The translations under genes and the position numbers were made by a program. The notes under the pieces were generated by a model. That model was not told the DNA's origin and ran no database searches. It was given only the letters and a program-made list of their open reading frames with translations. Of a stretch of DNA of 64,000 nucleotides, positions 25,900-39,106 are shown one piece after another. Source of the DNA: Archegozetes longisetosus (Eukaryota > Arthropoda > Arachnida > Sarcoptiformes > Trhypochthoniidae); the NCBI GenBank assembly GCA_018873245.2, contig JAEMBT020000006.1, positions 11,850,387 through 11,914,386 on the forward strand. The letters are read 5' to 3'. Within the stretch, counting starts at the first letter, position 1. Each line of letters opens with the position of its first letter.

Positions 25900-26400
25900 C
25901 CGTTGCTATGAGTGAGACTCGAGAGTTGAGTCGTAATTGAGTGCACTCGAGACTCACACGATACCCTCGAAAGTACAAGTTTTGACTTGAAACTACTATA
26001 AGCTATTGAATTTAAGAAAATCTTCTCAAAATTAATATTCAACTTTTCTGCTAATGAGTTAAGAAAGCTGTTAAAATAAAGCAGAATATACTAAAATAAA
26101 AAATTTTCCAAATTTTTCTCATATTTCGCTTTTGAGTGACATTTAGTTTTAGAAAGTGCCTTTCCTTTTCAATATTAGCAAATATTGAGACAATCAAGTG
26201 TTATATAGTATTCTGCATAGTTATACATCACTTTGCATGCAATATCTAATGAAAACCCCCTCAATCGTAACCCTTATTTTTAGTGCTGACCTATCCAAAT
26301 TTCAAGTCTTGACTCTCGATCTCGATAGAATGTTCCAGTTCGATATTCTGGAGTTGCAATTCTCGGAAATAAACGATAATTACTTTATTAAATGTTAAGC
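25900..26400 (+). repeat. Dispersed repeat R1, copy B (divergent)
   Basis: It begins with the GTGCACTCGAGACTC motif also found at 45555 and 51808. It resembles the later copies through 'tttagttttagaaa' and 'agtattctg..tagttata'. The stretch around 26195-26265 also aligns with 36715-36775 (ATCAAGTGTT...AATGAAA). A 66-residue frame here is taken as chance. Confidence 0.5.
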
Positions 26401-27019
26401 AATAAATTGAACGAAACTGTGAACTTCATTTATTAAAGCCTACTTTTAGCTTATAAAGAATTATTTGTTAATTAAAAGCTTATATTCAAATTTATAGTTT
26501 ATTTGATTAGGACTCAAGCAAAGAGGACCCAAAAAGATAAGACCCTAAAGGAAAGTGTATTTGATCATAATATGTGAAATGAACGCATTGAAAGTGTAAT
26601 TAAGCTGTATTATTTAATAGTAGGGCTCAGCTCTCTGTGAAAAAAGATTACAAGAGCGGTGTACTTAGTACTTTTATTCTTAATCGCTGGATACCATAGT
26701 TTACGCAAATAATATCATAATTGCATGTTGTAAATTATTGCCACAGTAAGATTGAATTTTCTGTCTCAGAGAAAAATAAAATTATTAATCATTTGAGTAT
26801 TTATTGCTCTACTATTACTCTATCGAAATTTTATTATAAGCATTGCTCAAAGGGTAAGCAAAAGCATTCTGTCTTTTGTGACTGCTCTTGGATCTGAGGT
26901 TCATCTTTTTAAACAGTGCTTTGAGCCTAACTTTGAACTCAGTCTAACATTACTCTTTGAACAATTCACTAACTGTTAAAACAATTATTTATTCAAGTTT
27001 TAACTTATATTTTGTGACA
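26401..27019. other. Upstream region of the small secreted-protein gene
   Basis: AT-rich, no coding frame. An alternative upstream ATG at 26957 is in frame with the gene but would bury the signal peptide behind 21 residues, so it is more likely leader. Confidence 0.3.
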
Positions 27020-27361
27020 ATGGCCTCATATTTATATTCACTGGTGTTTTTTGTAGTTTTACTGTCAGTTACTTTTGCTAAGAGTTTTTATATAAATCAA
27101 GAAATTTCGGATTTGAGTGAAATTATAAGATTTAAGCGAGAAATCGAAGATACTAACGAAGAACTGGGAATTGATGAAACAACTGAAGCAACTAGTGGAA
27201 CAGATACGAATCCTGGAGATACGGATACAACACCAACGGATACAACAACCGAAGAACCGACAACTGAATCTGCGAAGGGTGGTTCTAACAGCTATCATAA
27301 AGTTTCAAATCTAGTTTATATAACTTTGCTTTGTTCATATATCCTATCGATTACTCTCTGA
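27020..27361 (+). CDS. Small secreted, Thr-rich, GPI-anchor-like protein
   Basis: A 113-residue single-exon protein with no family recognised. Layout: a signal peptide (MASYLYSLVFFVVLLSVTFA), a charged segment with a possible dibasic site (RFKREIED), then a Thr/Glu/Asp/Pro-rich mucin-like stretch (about residues 44-86). A small-residue patch (SAKGGSNS) and a hydrophobic C terminus with no charged tail follow. That last pattern is what a GPI-attachment signal looks like. It may be a surface or cuticle-associated glycoprotein; this is inference. The start at 27020 is chosen because it places the signal peptide first. Confidence 0.6.
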   Translation: MASYLYSLVFFVVLLSVTFAKSFYINQEISDLSEIIRFKREIEDTNEELGIDETTEATSGTDTNPGDTDTTPTDTTTEEPTTESAKGGSNSYHKVSNLVYITLLCSYILSITL

Positions 27362-30096
27362 TAAGTAATCATTTTCACATAATAATGAGTGATTTTGTTT
27401 AACCATATCTCTTTGGTTCTAATTATAGCCCAACTTATTTTATATATTCATTATAATCCATATATTAATCCGAAAAAAAGTTAAATCAGCAAATTTTTAA
27501 ATACTTTAGTTAAACATTCTTCAGTCCAGTTATCTCTAACTATAAACTGCGAATTTGTTGGAAAAAAATTTCTTAAGTTATCAAATCTACATCAGTTGCT
27601 GAAGTTCGAATGTGCATAACCTGTTTGAATTTTAGTTTACAAACAAATTGTGAAACATTTCTATCTTCGAATTACAACAACTATAAGCAAGAATATGAAT
27701 AACGCGTAATTTTGATGATAATGACAAATTGAGCTAAAATAAAACTGTACTTAATAAAGAAAATAAACTTTTTATAGTTATTAGAAACATATCTTACTTA
27801 TTTGACGTTAATTATTTACATTTATGCTTTTCTCTAGATAATCTAAACAAATATTTGTTTTAATAATCTAAATGATTCATTTAATTGAATTAATCACTTA
27901 AATTGTAAACAATTTGATTGTCACGTTCATTACAGCTAACATTGAATGCAATCATCAATGCTCACAATTCAAGGCAAATAACTCTTTTTCTAGAAATGCT
28001 TTTCATTTTAGAATTAGTCTCACCTTTAATTATAAATAACAGATAAACTTGCACTTGAATTTAAGGTCAAGTAGATTTTCTATTCAATTGCTACAACTTT
28101 CACAAATATTTCAATCATAATAAAATCTGTTGTCAATCGCATTAAAGAAAATACTAAAAGCATTTGCTAAACATTCTCAACAAGTTGTGGAAATACTAAT
28201 GTTAGTGATCAACTTTTTTACAACACAAGTCAGTTATCAATTGTTTTCAAAGCGAATAAAGTGACATCAATTGTAAAATAAACCCGGATTTTCGGTATGT
28301 AATCAAATGTTTTACTTTTTGTAAAAGTGATCCAATGCTATGCAATATTTTCATTGTCGATAAACTTAAGGGTTTTTTCACTCAATTCATTAATCAATAT
28401 TTACGAACAATTTTGTCCTATTAACTGAATTTGAAAGTTTGTTACTCTAGTATTTGACAATATGTCTTTTAAACTGATTTTGATCGCATAAACCAAACCT
28501 AATTTAAACGATTTTTTGGTATTTATAAGAGCTGTAAACATATTCAACAAATTAATTCTGCATGAAATACTAATATGTTTTCCTGTTAATGTGATCATTG
28601 CTTTCGAGCTACATGTTCGCTTTAAGGACTAATAACGCATTCATTGATAAGATAATTGATCCAATTCAACAAATGATACTGACTTCTAGTCATATAAAAA
28701 TGAAGAAACTTGATGTATGTTTGACTGTTAACTAAGAATGTTTGAACAAAACATTTGAATAATCAATAATGGTTATCAAGCTGTTGATATATGTATTGGC
28801 TCACGTAAACTAGAACTGAAGCGCGTGCACGACATTAAAACCCATAGCTTATGGTCTTATACTGGTATTTCTAATATATTTTGATTAAGAATCAATTGGT
28901 ACGAAGTAAAAGTAAATTGAGTTTCTAAAAGTTCTAGTAATTAGTTTGCTTTTAGCAATCAATAATTAATTTATCTTTCTAACCATGAATATTAGGTCAA
29001 GATTGGGTAACATTTATCACTAAACAAATAAGTAATTGATGGAGCTTTTAATAAATTAATTCATTAACTCTCTTAGTGAGTAAATAACTCTTATTTTTAC
29101 AATGTAGAAAACGGTCTAAATATTTCAAACATCTCACATGCCTTAAATTATAAAGTGCATTTATTCTGAAAATTATAAAATTTAGTTCATCGGGGTTTTC
29201 CTGAGCCACTTGTTCTTAATTATCGATCATTTTCGATACAAAGCACTCAACTAAGAGCTCTTCAACTTTTCCTATTAGTCGTAATTTGATTAAAGTTGAA
29301 TTTCTATGGCTGAAAAAAATTATGATAGAAAATTTGAAAAGAAAATATCAGGCTTACAATTGGTTAGTAAATAAACTTGCAATGAATAATTTCTAGCCGC
29401 CTTCTGTCTTATTCATTGCTTCAGGCTCTCAGATAAATTTAATCATCAATGACTTGGATATAAAGTTTGATAATTTTATTTTCTATGAAATACTATCTCT
29501 CTTCGATAAAACTGCATTTCAAGCATTATTTATTTTATTTCAAAGTCTTACTCATAAAAAATGCAATTTTGAGCAAAAAAGAGCTAAATTTAATATTTAT
29601 TACATCATTTGATAGTAAATCACTTAATATCTTGAAAGTTGTCAGAATAACAATCGATCTAAATATAGCTAAAAGCATAGGAATATTAAGAGGAAAGTAA
29701 GAAATCGAGATAAAAGTTAAAACAGATTATTAACATTTTTTCGTATATAAATTTTATAACTGTGAAATAAGGTGATGTATTGCAATTTTTTGCTTAAATA
29801 ATACCGAGAATTATAACTCGTTTTCATTTAATATCTGTTCATCAAGACCTTTAGGGCTAACTCTAAACCAAAGTGAAAATTAGGCATAAGGAAACTTAAC
29901 TGTTTTTAATTCTCTTTCGTACATAAAATGTTTGAAATATATGTATCAAAAATATTTCATCAGAAGTATAACTTGTACCAGACAACAGTTTTAATAATGA
30001 TTGTTGAATTGTTTGGAGAAATAAGATTTTCAGTTTTTGTGTGAAGACTTAATAATAATAATTGTTGTTAGCTGAAAAACAGTTTCTGCGATAAAC
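27362..30096. other. Intergenic, no gene seen
   Basis: 2.7 kb of AT-rich DNA. Short frames at 28401-28598 (minus) and 29467-29700 (plus) have lysine/isoleucine-rich composition typical of chance frames in AT-rich sequence. Confidence 0.35.
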
Positions 30097-32669
30097 ATGT
30101 CTTTATTTTATTATCTATCGCAACAATTCTGGTCTAAAGAAGGAGACCCAAGAGTACAAAACTACCCACTCTTTTTTGGAGGACCTCGAAACATGCTAAT
30201 AATTATGTCATTTTATTTATTATTTGTTAAAATAATTGGTCCGATCATAATGAAAAATCGAAATCCCCTTCAATTACGAAAATTAATGCTTATTTACAAT
30301 GTATTTATGGTTGTGACCAATGCTTACTTTCTCTACGAATTTATATTCATAATCGGATTTGGTGTCGCACTTATTGATGTCAACTTTCCCGATCGAAGCG
30401 ATTATTCAGAACCAACTTTGCGATCAATACGAATTGTATACTTCTATTATCTCACCAAATTTGTTGATCTTTTGGATACTGTCTTCTTCATCTTGAGAAA
30501 AAAATATTCACAGGTATCATTGATAAGTATTGAGTCTGAAAGCTTAGATTTAATTCAGTTTGTTTATGAGACATTTTAACTATTATGGTATTGTCCGATA
30601 ATGAAATAATGTTAATTGAGCTCAAATGTTATGCATGTATGTTATCTTTGATTGAAATTAACTAGAATTCTCAATCTTACTGAATAAAACTAGAAATCAC
30701 AGATTATCTCATTTAGGTCTAGTTAACAGTCAGAAGTGAAATATCACATTTTCTCGTTTCCAAAACTGAGTTAAGAAAATTTAAGCCTTTTTTGGTTGCC
30801 AATTCCAACGATTTGTTTGTTAGATACTCGACAATATTTTAACTGATAGCCGGAAAAAACCGCGCTTGCAATACAGCGCGTGCAAAAGTAGCGCTTTAAC
30901 AAAACAGCACACGCAAAAACCGTTCTTACAATGCAGTCATTTACTAAATCTAATAAATTTAACTTACATTAGCACAAAGTTTTCTATAAATCATTAAATG
31001 AAAATTCCCCTAAAATTACTTAACATTTTAGACTTACTCAAATCAATATTCATAGTTTGATATTAAACTTTATGGAAAAAAAATAAATGAAAGTATTTTC
31101 ATTACCAAAATTCACTTAAAAGTTTAAATCAACACTAAATCGATAGGACTTTTATTGTTTATATATGTATAAGTTATTAGCTCAACTTTGTAGTGATTTT
31201 CTGTTTCTAGAAATATGTAAAATAAGTATAAGAGGACTGACTTTTATACATTTTGAACTTAATGCTTTAAAACATGTTGTCATTTTAGAGCATTAAGATA
31301 TTTTAATATTTACTGATTAGAGCTGCTTTTGTATGCGCTGTTTTGCACACGTCGTTTTGCAGGCGAGGCTTTACCCTAAAATCATTTTAGTTAGATTTCA
31401 TCGCAGATAGATAATTGGAGTCCTTCAGATATGTTATTCAAATTGAATCAAATCTAACAGAGGAAGGGAGAGAAGAAGAAATTTGGATACTTATCTATAA
31501 AAATTCTTGCATAGAGATAGCCCATTTAAGTGTGAAATGTTATAAAATGTGTAATGAAATCAATTTTCAGGACTTTACAACAGAAAATTAATTAAAATAG
31601 CATCTTATCTGTTAGTCATAGTAGCTTTTTAGATTCGAAGTTCGATAATTATTTATTTTGAATTTGAGCCTGAATAAATGAATCATACTTTAAACCAATA
31701 AATGAGCAGATGAGTCGAACTTGACTTGTTGCAAGTATGAAATTCAGTTAAAATGCCTTTCACTAACACAATGAAAAACGTTGAGGCAAGATTTTCGGTG
31801 AAGGCCAAGGTTTTCACTATTCAAATTTAATAAAGGCTTGATTACCATTTGATTATGAAACATAAATCAAACAAATTGGTTTATTCTAAACTTTCTAACA
31901 AACGTAATAGTATTTTCTTGACAGCAAAATAGTTTTACTCAAATTGAGCCTTTATATCAAATCGAAAATCAAAAGTGATTATCCTATAAAATGGAAAGAA
32001 GCTTTAGAATCCTTATTTGAAAACATTTAAGCAGAAGTTTGTTTGTAACGGAAAGTTAATTAAAATAAGGAAGGAAAAAGAATAAACTGAAGAAATGTGT
32101 TTTGATAGGTGACAGTGCTTCATGTTTATCATCATTTTTCTGTGCCTACCTTGGGCTGGTTGGTGTTCAAGATAGGACCTTTGATACCTGGAATATTATT
32201 GTTCTGTTTACTTAACTCACTAGGTAACTCAATTAGTAACTGAATTAACATTTAAATTTAAGTTGCATCAATATGATTTGTTTCTTTATATAAATGCGGC
32301 AGTTCACGTCGTTATGTACTCCTATTACGCATTGTCTGCATTTGGCCCTAAAGTACAGAAATACTTGTGGTGGAAAAAATACATCACACAAATACAGGTT
32401 TACATATCCTTCAAATGCTTATCTTGATTGATAAGTACAGATTTTGATGTTTGCTTTTTCTTTTTATATAGTTATTACAGTTCGTCGTTTTAACAGTTTA
32501 TTGCTTGATAGCTATACCTTTCTATAACGGCTATCGTCCGATCTATCTATGGATTGGATTCTCTCAACCCATAATGTTTTTGGCTCTTTTTTGGAATTTT
32601 TATGTCCGGTCGTATAAAATGAATGTTATGTCAAAAACAAACTTCAAACTACTTTTGAAAGCTGATTAG
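30097..32669 (+). CDS. Very-long-chain fatty-acid elongase, ELOVL1/4/7-type
   Basis: The condensing enzyme of the ER acyl-CoA elongation cycle by family (3-ketoacyl-CoA synthase). Four exons, 30097-30513, 32109-32223, 32303-32397 and 32472-32669, give 825 nt and 274 residues with phases agreeing. Motifs: KFVDLLDT (KxxDxxDT), HVYHH (the HxxHH box) placed just after the first intron, [12 protein letters not shown], and TQIQLLQF. Several membrane spans; begins [12 protein letters not shown] with DPRVQNYP, as in ELOVL4/AaELO-like proteins. Intron 1 is 1.6 kb and carries a transposon-like repeat at about 30849-31375. The C terminus (NFKLLLKAD) lacks a clear dilysine signal. Confident family; substrate length cannot be told. 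Confidence 0.92.
30849..31375. mobile_element. Repeat element inside elongase intron 1
   Basis: The left part (30850-30940) repeats GC-rich phrases such as CGCGCTTGCAATACAGCGCG, 'agcgctttaac' and 'acagcacacgcaaaa'. The right part (31325-31370) holds the inverted forms TGCGCTGTTTTGCACACG and CGTTTTGCAGGCG. GC-rich ends with an AT-rich middle suggest a non-autonomous DNA element with subterminal repeats. Exact ends and target duplication not resolved. Confidence 0.45.
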
Positions 32670-34454
32670 CTTTTGATCTTTGTTTTGATCCGATTAATAA
32701 CTCATTTTATACTTTAATAATGCAATTAATATTAATAATATGTATATAAAAGTATAAATGCTTAAGATTTGGTCTATAGAAACAAATTATAGAGTGCGAT
32801 ACGCTCTATAAGTGTGTGTAGAACAACTTCCTAACTACACTCTAATCCGTTTATAATGAGCGGGTTCGTCCAGCCGAAAGTGTTTACCATAAGCGAGATT
32901 CACTATAAATGGGTTTGGGTGTACTCTTTACCAGCCAAATAGATAATAGTCATCAAAATTATACTTGTATTCCGATAGACGGTTCAAACTATTGTTATCT
33001 TTATTACTGTCTTGATTAATGTTTAAATAAAAGATTTCTGAAAATACATTTGAAAAATGTTATTACTATTAAACATGAAAAGCAAACCAAATTTGATACA
33101 CGAGTCATAACCTTAAGAATGGGATATATTTGATATTTTTTTGAACTGTCTTGTGTTATTATCAAATCAGTCTGACTTTAGAGATAATCTTAAGTTTGAA
33201 GCTCCATCGCGCATCAAATAGTAATCGAAATGTTACGCAAGTAATAACTTAAATATTTAGGGAAAACCCAAAATGAGTAAGATTTAAGTATTCATTATTC
33301 GACACTATTGAAGAGTATTTTGAATTTGAAATGTTGCTATTGAACAACTAAGGTGATTGAATGCATAAGATTTCTATTAAAAATTGAATGATAAGCTGTG
33401 TAAAATTGCAATCTTATAATTTGATGAAACGAAGTAAATCAGTTAATAAGATAATTGAATATTTAAGAGTGAATATAATTGCCGAAAGTATTTTATTCGA
33501 ACGCTTACACATTGTCTCCAAATAGTTTTCTTTAAAAGACATCAAACTTCAAAAAAAATCTAACGTTAAAATTAAAAATGAAGTAGTTTCTAACAATTAA
33601 AATTTGCTGAAACAAATATTAACAAATAAAATGACCGCCTTAAATGCTTGCTGATTCAGAGACTAGATGTTAATAACTGGACTATAGACATTGAACAGAT
33701 ATACAGTAAAAGTTGTTCTCATGTTTCACCTCTGATACTAAAAATGCTACATTCCGGATAATTAATATGACTATTGCCATATAAAATAAAAATAATAAAA
33801 TTTTATATGAACAAGTAATTTTATCTCATAACAAAGGCGCCAACTTTCACTGACGACAAATGTGCTTTCTTTAAGTTAAAGATTACTTACAACTCAAAAC
33901 TTGAAGTTCGTTTTGTTATGTCTAACTGTTTAATATTGTTTATTATGGAGAAAATTATTGAAAGATTTACCTAAATATATGGTTATCTCATTTAACAAAT
34001 TATCAAATTCATAGACTGTAAGTTTTATTATAAGCATAAGTCTTCATTTGTACTTCATTTATGATCAGGTAATTCGAATTTTTCATACATTACTCTCATT
34101 TGAAGTTGATGTGCAAAATGATTCAAACACTTTTCTCATAAAAGTGCGTATAACAGAGTTTAAATAAGGTTGTTTAATTTTAAGTTGCTTTCATTTCAGC
34201 CACGCTTCACAAGTCATGTTTATTTTTAAATAATTATATGATGGATAGAGACTGTTATTATGGTGCTTTTGTAATAAGAGATCACTAAAGAGAATCATAT
34301 TTTTATTCATAATTGATTCAAAAGTGGTTCTTTAGTCAAAATCGTAAAGAATGTTCTTACGATCTGAAAAGAGATAGATAATTACAAATAGTAACCTATA
34401 ATCAAGTATGCTCACAATTAAACGTTTTCTTCAATCAAAAGTTACTCAACTATT
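32670..34454. other. Intergenic, no gene seen
   Basis: Downstream of the elongase. AT-rich, no sustained frame and no clear inverted repeat. Confidence 0.3.
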
Positions 34455-35430
34455 TTGTACTTCAAGTGGTTCCACGTCTTTATTCCTAAAACATTTTTTC
34501 CAGCAACTTCACTCCCAAAGTCTTCAAAAGACTTTCAAATCTTAAAATTAAGGTAATTTATATTAAAAAAAGTTTGCTGAATTCTACAGGATTGCGCTGA
34601 ACTCTGTAGGATTCAATACAAATTTGTAGAATTGGGTACAAATACAAGAGCTCTTTAAGCGCTCTTTCGGCGCTAAACCTAAATACAGGAAAAACGCTAA
34701 AATTATGTTAACGAAGAAAAAATGAAATAATTATTTTTGGAGATAATTTTATAAATTTAATGAATTTAAATAAGGAAAATATATTAAATCAGGGATTGAG
34801 TATTGATAAGAAATAAATATTAGATTCGTCAGTGTTATAGATTATTAGTACCCCATTTTTAAAAATTGCTAAAGTAAATCTAAAATTTTAAATTAAAATT
34901 AAAAAATTTATAAGTTATGAATAAATAGACAAATCATATTTTTAAACTATTTAATCATATTGATAGCATGCATAAATCTATTTTAAATATGCATTAAGTT
35001 TCAAATTACAGATTATCCAAAGCATTTTTAAATATTTAGCCAAAAATCTAGAAAAATAATCAGTAATAGGCAGTAATTAGTAATTTTCTCCTTTTTTATA
35101 TTAAAAGTTACGAAATATATGTTGAAAATTGATTAGACATTTGATTGCAAATTCTTATCGTTTTCCTCAAAAACATCTACTTCATTCTTTCTTCATAAAT
35201 TGCAATTATTTTAGCGATTTTTCATGAGTTTTTGATTTAGTATCGAAAGAGCGCTTAAAGAGCTCTTCTAGCATTAATTGGCGCCAAAAGAGTCACCATG
35301 AATATTTAATACCTTAACTTTAAGATTAAAAGATAATTTTAAATTATTTGAAGACTCACTGAAGTAATCTGTTGGAAGCAACGCTTTAGGAGTAAAGACG
35401 TGCTACGACTTCAAGTATCTCTAATTTGCT
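34455..35430. mobile_element. Inverted-repeat element with palindromic inner pair
   Basis: The left arm (ACTTCAAGTGGTTCCACGTC, then TTTATTCCTAAAAC) is inverted at 35380-35420. Inside, GAGCTCTTTAAGCGCTCTTTC at about 34650 is exactly inverted near 35245-35268. Related ends occur near 45000-45080 ('ttggaagtaaa', 'gatgtggaacc'). No coding frame. Confidence 0.55.
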
Positions 35431-36039
35431 AAGTTTACTCATTTTATCGATGTTTTCATTAGTGAATACTTGAGTTTGAGTGAAAATTCCAGGAAAATAA
35501 CTGTCCTTCCAATTGACACATAATTGATGAAACGTTTTTTTCAAATGTTTTTAATAGTTTATTATTGAAGAACGAACTTTGACGCAAAGTCTAATAAAAG
35601 TTTTTTTTCTATCTCTACCTTCAATTTGAGATGACAATATTTTTGAAACTATAATACGAGTTAATAAGAAAAAACTCCTTATTGTAGATGTCCTTCTATG
35701 ATAGAAGGGTTCACAAATCTAACTAATCCATTATAAATTGAATCAACCATTTTGTTCAAAACAAACACTCAATTGAAGGTCTCATCAAATCAAATTAAAA
35801 ATGATCTCTCATTGAATTATGTCGATTCAAATTATAGTAATGAAAGAGTGTGAAAAAATCTTCAACCGCTGCTCAACTATTTTCAAACGTATGTATTTTG
35901 CAATCAAATGTTTTGTGCCTTAAATAACTTACTTTCACGCCATTTACTCGAGTGTTTAAGAACTATTTGAGGTCACAAATTATCAAAAAATTTACTTTAA
36001 TTGAAATATTTTCTAATTTTAATTGAATTTTTATTCCGT
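35431..36039. other. Intergenic, no gene seen
   Basis: AT-rich without gene or repeat structure that I can support. Confidence 0.25.
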
Positions 36040-36880
36040 ATTAAAGCGCTAATAGTAAGTACCTGCCGTTACGAAAGTCTCGACTCGCAATCTCGATCTC
36101 GATCTCGATCGAGTGGACTCGAGACTCAAAAGTAAAAATTAGAACTTAGAATTGTGATAAGTTATAAGCAGAGAAACCCAAAATAGGTTAAAAATAGGTA
36201 AAATCATGAAATAGTGAAACAAACCCTCATACTAATTGTTCAAGTTTTTATCAAAAAATTATCAAATGAGTAGTTTTTGGTTATCTCTTAAGTTTTTTTC
36301 AACTTTGAATAACAATTTACAAAAATTATAAACTATTCATTGCTTAAAATAATAAATTAAATTTTTTGACATATATGTGAGTAATGTATTGAAACCTTAA
36401 TATGTATTAAAAGTAACGATTCATTTAGTGTTTAGTCATTTGATTGTTTTCTGATAAAAACTTGAACAATTAGTATGAGGGTTTGTCTCACTATTTCATG
36501 AGTTTACCTATTTTTAACCTATTTTGGGTTTCTCTGGTTATAAATGCCGATGAGTATGGAATACTAAGATATAGCAAGTCGGAAATATACTTTGAGAAAA
36601 ATATTTTTTTAGTTGTTGACTTAATTATTTTGTGAAAGTGAATTTAATTTCAGAAAGTATAATTTGTTTATTGTTGCCTTGAGTTTATTGAGGGTTAAAA
36701 AAATGTCTCGATAACCATCAAGTGTTGTATATAGTTGTACGTCATTTGATATGTAATACCTAATGAAAGCACTCCAATTATTATATTTTTAGCAATGACT
36801 TATTAAAATTGGTTGTCTATCGTCACAACTTTGGATAATGACGACAACTAATAAGTGTAGTGCACAGTTATAGAATTATT
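36040..36880 (+). repeat. Dispersed repeat R1, copy C, upstream of elongase copy 1
   Basis: It begins near a short TCTCGA tandem run at 36082-36110 and the CTCGAGACTC motif. It continues through 'gatgagtatggaatac.aa.atatagcaa', which parallels 45650-45690 and 51900-51940. It is split by a hAT-like MITE at 36169-36536; joining 36168 to 36537 restores the order seen in the other copies. Confidence 0.6.
36169..36536. mobile_element. hAT-like MITE inserted in R1 copy C
   Basis: CAGAGAAACCCAAAATAGGT at the left is inverted at the right, and the arms pair for about 90 bp (to ACTTGAACAATTAGTATGAG at the inner right arm). Flanks are GTTATAAG (36161-36168) and GTTATAAA (36537-36544): an 8-base target duplication with one change. 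368 bp, AT-rich centre, no coding frame. Confidence 0.75.
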
Positions 36881-37265
36881 CCTTCAATATTTGTTAAGAA
36901 AATTAAGGTTTGGGATTTTTACTTAATTATCTCTTCAAAAGAAAATGCTTTTCAATAATAAATTTATCGAAGGTATTTCGTCGAGGCTTCACCTAAAACA
37001 AAGTCATTACAAGACTAAAGATCACTTATAAAGTGAGTGGAATCTATTTGAAGAGCAAATAGTTATTTAAAGCCTCACTTGGGTGTCAAGTTTTCAAATT
37101 ATTCCAAAGTTTCCACCGTTAATATACTCTCTGCTAACTTTTACACCCTTTTAAAGCTTACCTATTAGTTTGATAACTGGCAAAGAATAAGTTTTGCCTT
37201 CATTTATTTATATCTTTTATCAAACTATATTTGCATTTTTTTCTATAAGTTAGACTGAAGTAAAA

Positions 37266-39106
37266 ATGTTTAAAGACATCCGTCATCACAATTTTCATAT
37301 TATAAGTCGTGATCCGAACAAGTGGTCAAATGACTGGAAACAATTTGCTGGTTTGTCTTATATACCGTTTGCAACTGAATTAGAAGAATCAATTAAGCCG
37401 TATGGCGATCATATTCATTGGTTTATGCAACAGAAATGGCATTATTCCGTGTACTTATCGATCGTATACATTACCGTCATTTTGGCTCTAAAAAAATGGA
37501 TCAAATCTCGAAATGCTTTCAATCTTCGTGTTCCAATGGCTCTCTGGAGTTCAACTTTGGCTCTGTTCTCAATTTTAGGAGTGGTTCGATGTTTACCAGA
37601 ATTTATTGATATATTAGTTAATAAAGGGTTTACCGCTTCATTTTGTGATTCCAGTTATTATAAAGTGAGTCATATTTTTCTTATACCACTTTCTTACAGA
37701 TAATTATCGCGATCACATTAGAATTTGATTTAACATTGAAATAACTTTTTAATCAGATGGTTATACTAAATTACTAGATTTGAATGTCTCATAAACCTAG
37801 ACCTCATGCTAATTAAAGATGAAGATTTGAATGGTTTCTCATACTTGAAAAGCACTTGAGATTCAAGTCCTTAGCTTTTGTCAAATTTTGAAGTTTTATC
37901 TATTAAATACTGTGATTCTGAACTTGAACTTAGTTTAAAAGTTTGAGTATGATATCAAATTCACAATATTTTAAGTTCAATGAGTTTAAACTAAGTTTAA
38001 AAGAAAAAAGCACTGAATACCACTAAAATATTTACTTCTATTTCTCGCATTGAAATGATTTTAACTTTCATAAACATTCTAATGAAAAGTATTTTTTCAA
38101 GTTCATACTTCAAACTTGAAAGATTTTTTTTGATCTATGAGCAAATTTATAATGATTTGTACATTGAAAAATAGTTATTAAGTTTCCTTAAGTCGAGGCA
38201 TAATAAATGATATAAATCAGGTTAAAGCAATTTCGAGACTAATAAATAAGATTTGAATTGATATCGAACTGATTTAAATCTTTCTGATGTGATAAACAAG
38301 CATTTATCATAAAATTGTATAACTAGTTTTGAGATGGTAGTTTCAGTGCTATAAAGTGCTGTCTCCACTCCACATAATATTACAGATATAGCACACAATA
38401 GCAATGATTCGACCAAATAAAAAATCTTACAATTTCTTTTACTTCATTTCGAAATCAAAATCAAACTCCACAAAAATCCCTAAAACCCAACATTGCATCT
38501 GCATCAAAATTGACAATAATTTAAAACTCAATCTTCTGACAGGATTGGCGTCTAAATCTGTGGTATTTGTTCTTCGTATTATCGAAAGCCTTGGAATTGA
38601 TTGACACAATATTCATAGTATTACGTAAACACAAGTTAATAACTCTTCATTGGATACATCATTGTCTAACTTTATGTTATTCTTGGTATGTGTTCGCTGA
38701 CGTTCCGGCAACTGCTCGATGGATGGTTAACATGAATTTCATGATACATTCATTAATGTATAGCTATTATGCTCTGAGAGCTTTTCGCATCTCAATTCCA
38801 CGAGCAGTTAACATATCGATAACTTCTCTGCAAATATTACAAATGCTTTTCGGTCTTTATATCAATCTGCGAGTTATCCAATTCAAAACTTCAGGCATTG
38901 CATGCGATTTGTCACCATCAGTTGGATTAAGTGGTTTTTCGCTCTATTCATTGTTTTTTATACTATTTGTTAATTACTTCGTTAGATCTTATTTACTTAA
39001 GTCAGGTTCAAAAAGCATCACCTTTTCATATCAGAATAACAACTCTGGTGATGCCAAATATCCAAACAATAACAATGTTGAAAGTATTGACAAAAAAATG
39101 CAGTAA
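37266..39106 (+). CDS. ELOVL6-like fatty-acid elongase, tandem copy 1
   Basis: An ER elongase for long-chain saturated and monounsaturated acyl-CoAs by family. Two exons, 37266-37664 and 38543-39106, with an 878-bp phase-0 intron (GTGAGT...ACAG), giving 320 residues. Motifs: FVLSKALELIDTIF (KxxExxDT), HWIHH (HxxHH), NFMIHSLMYSYYALRAF, and TSLQILQM. Exon 2 opens DWRLNLWYLF, completing 'SFCDSSYYK'. The hydrophilic tail ends DKKMQ, placing lysines at -4 and -3, which fits a KKxx ER-retrieval signal. The leader TAGACTGAAGTAAA before the ATG is kept in all three copies. Confidence 0.92.

Noticed and set aside
27065-27298. Cys/Arg-rich minus-strand frame opposite the small secreted protein
   Set aside because: It is the complement of the Thr-rich coding stretch; the sense protein has a signal peptide and coherent layout.
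36080-36112. TCTCGA tandem run as a CRISPR-like or regulatory array
   Set aside because: A short simple repeat without spacers, at the edge of repeat R1.
37418-37609. Overlapping frames inside exon 1 of the elongase copies
   Set aside because: They are other-frame readings of the elongase coding sequence, repeated in all three copies.
38222-38416. Minus-strand frame within the elongase intron, seen again at 47671-47865
   Set aside because: It lies in the conserved intron of copies 1 and 2, is not open in copy 3, and has no motif. Its conservation is explained by gene conversion.
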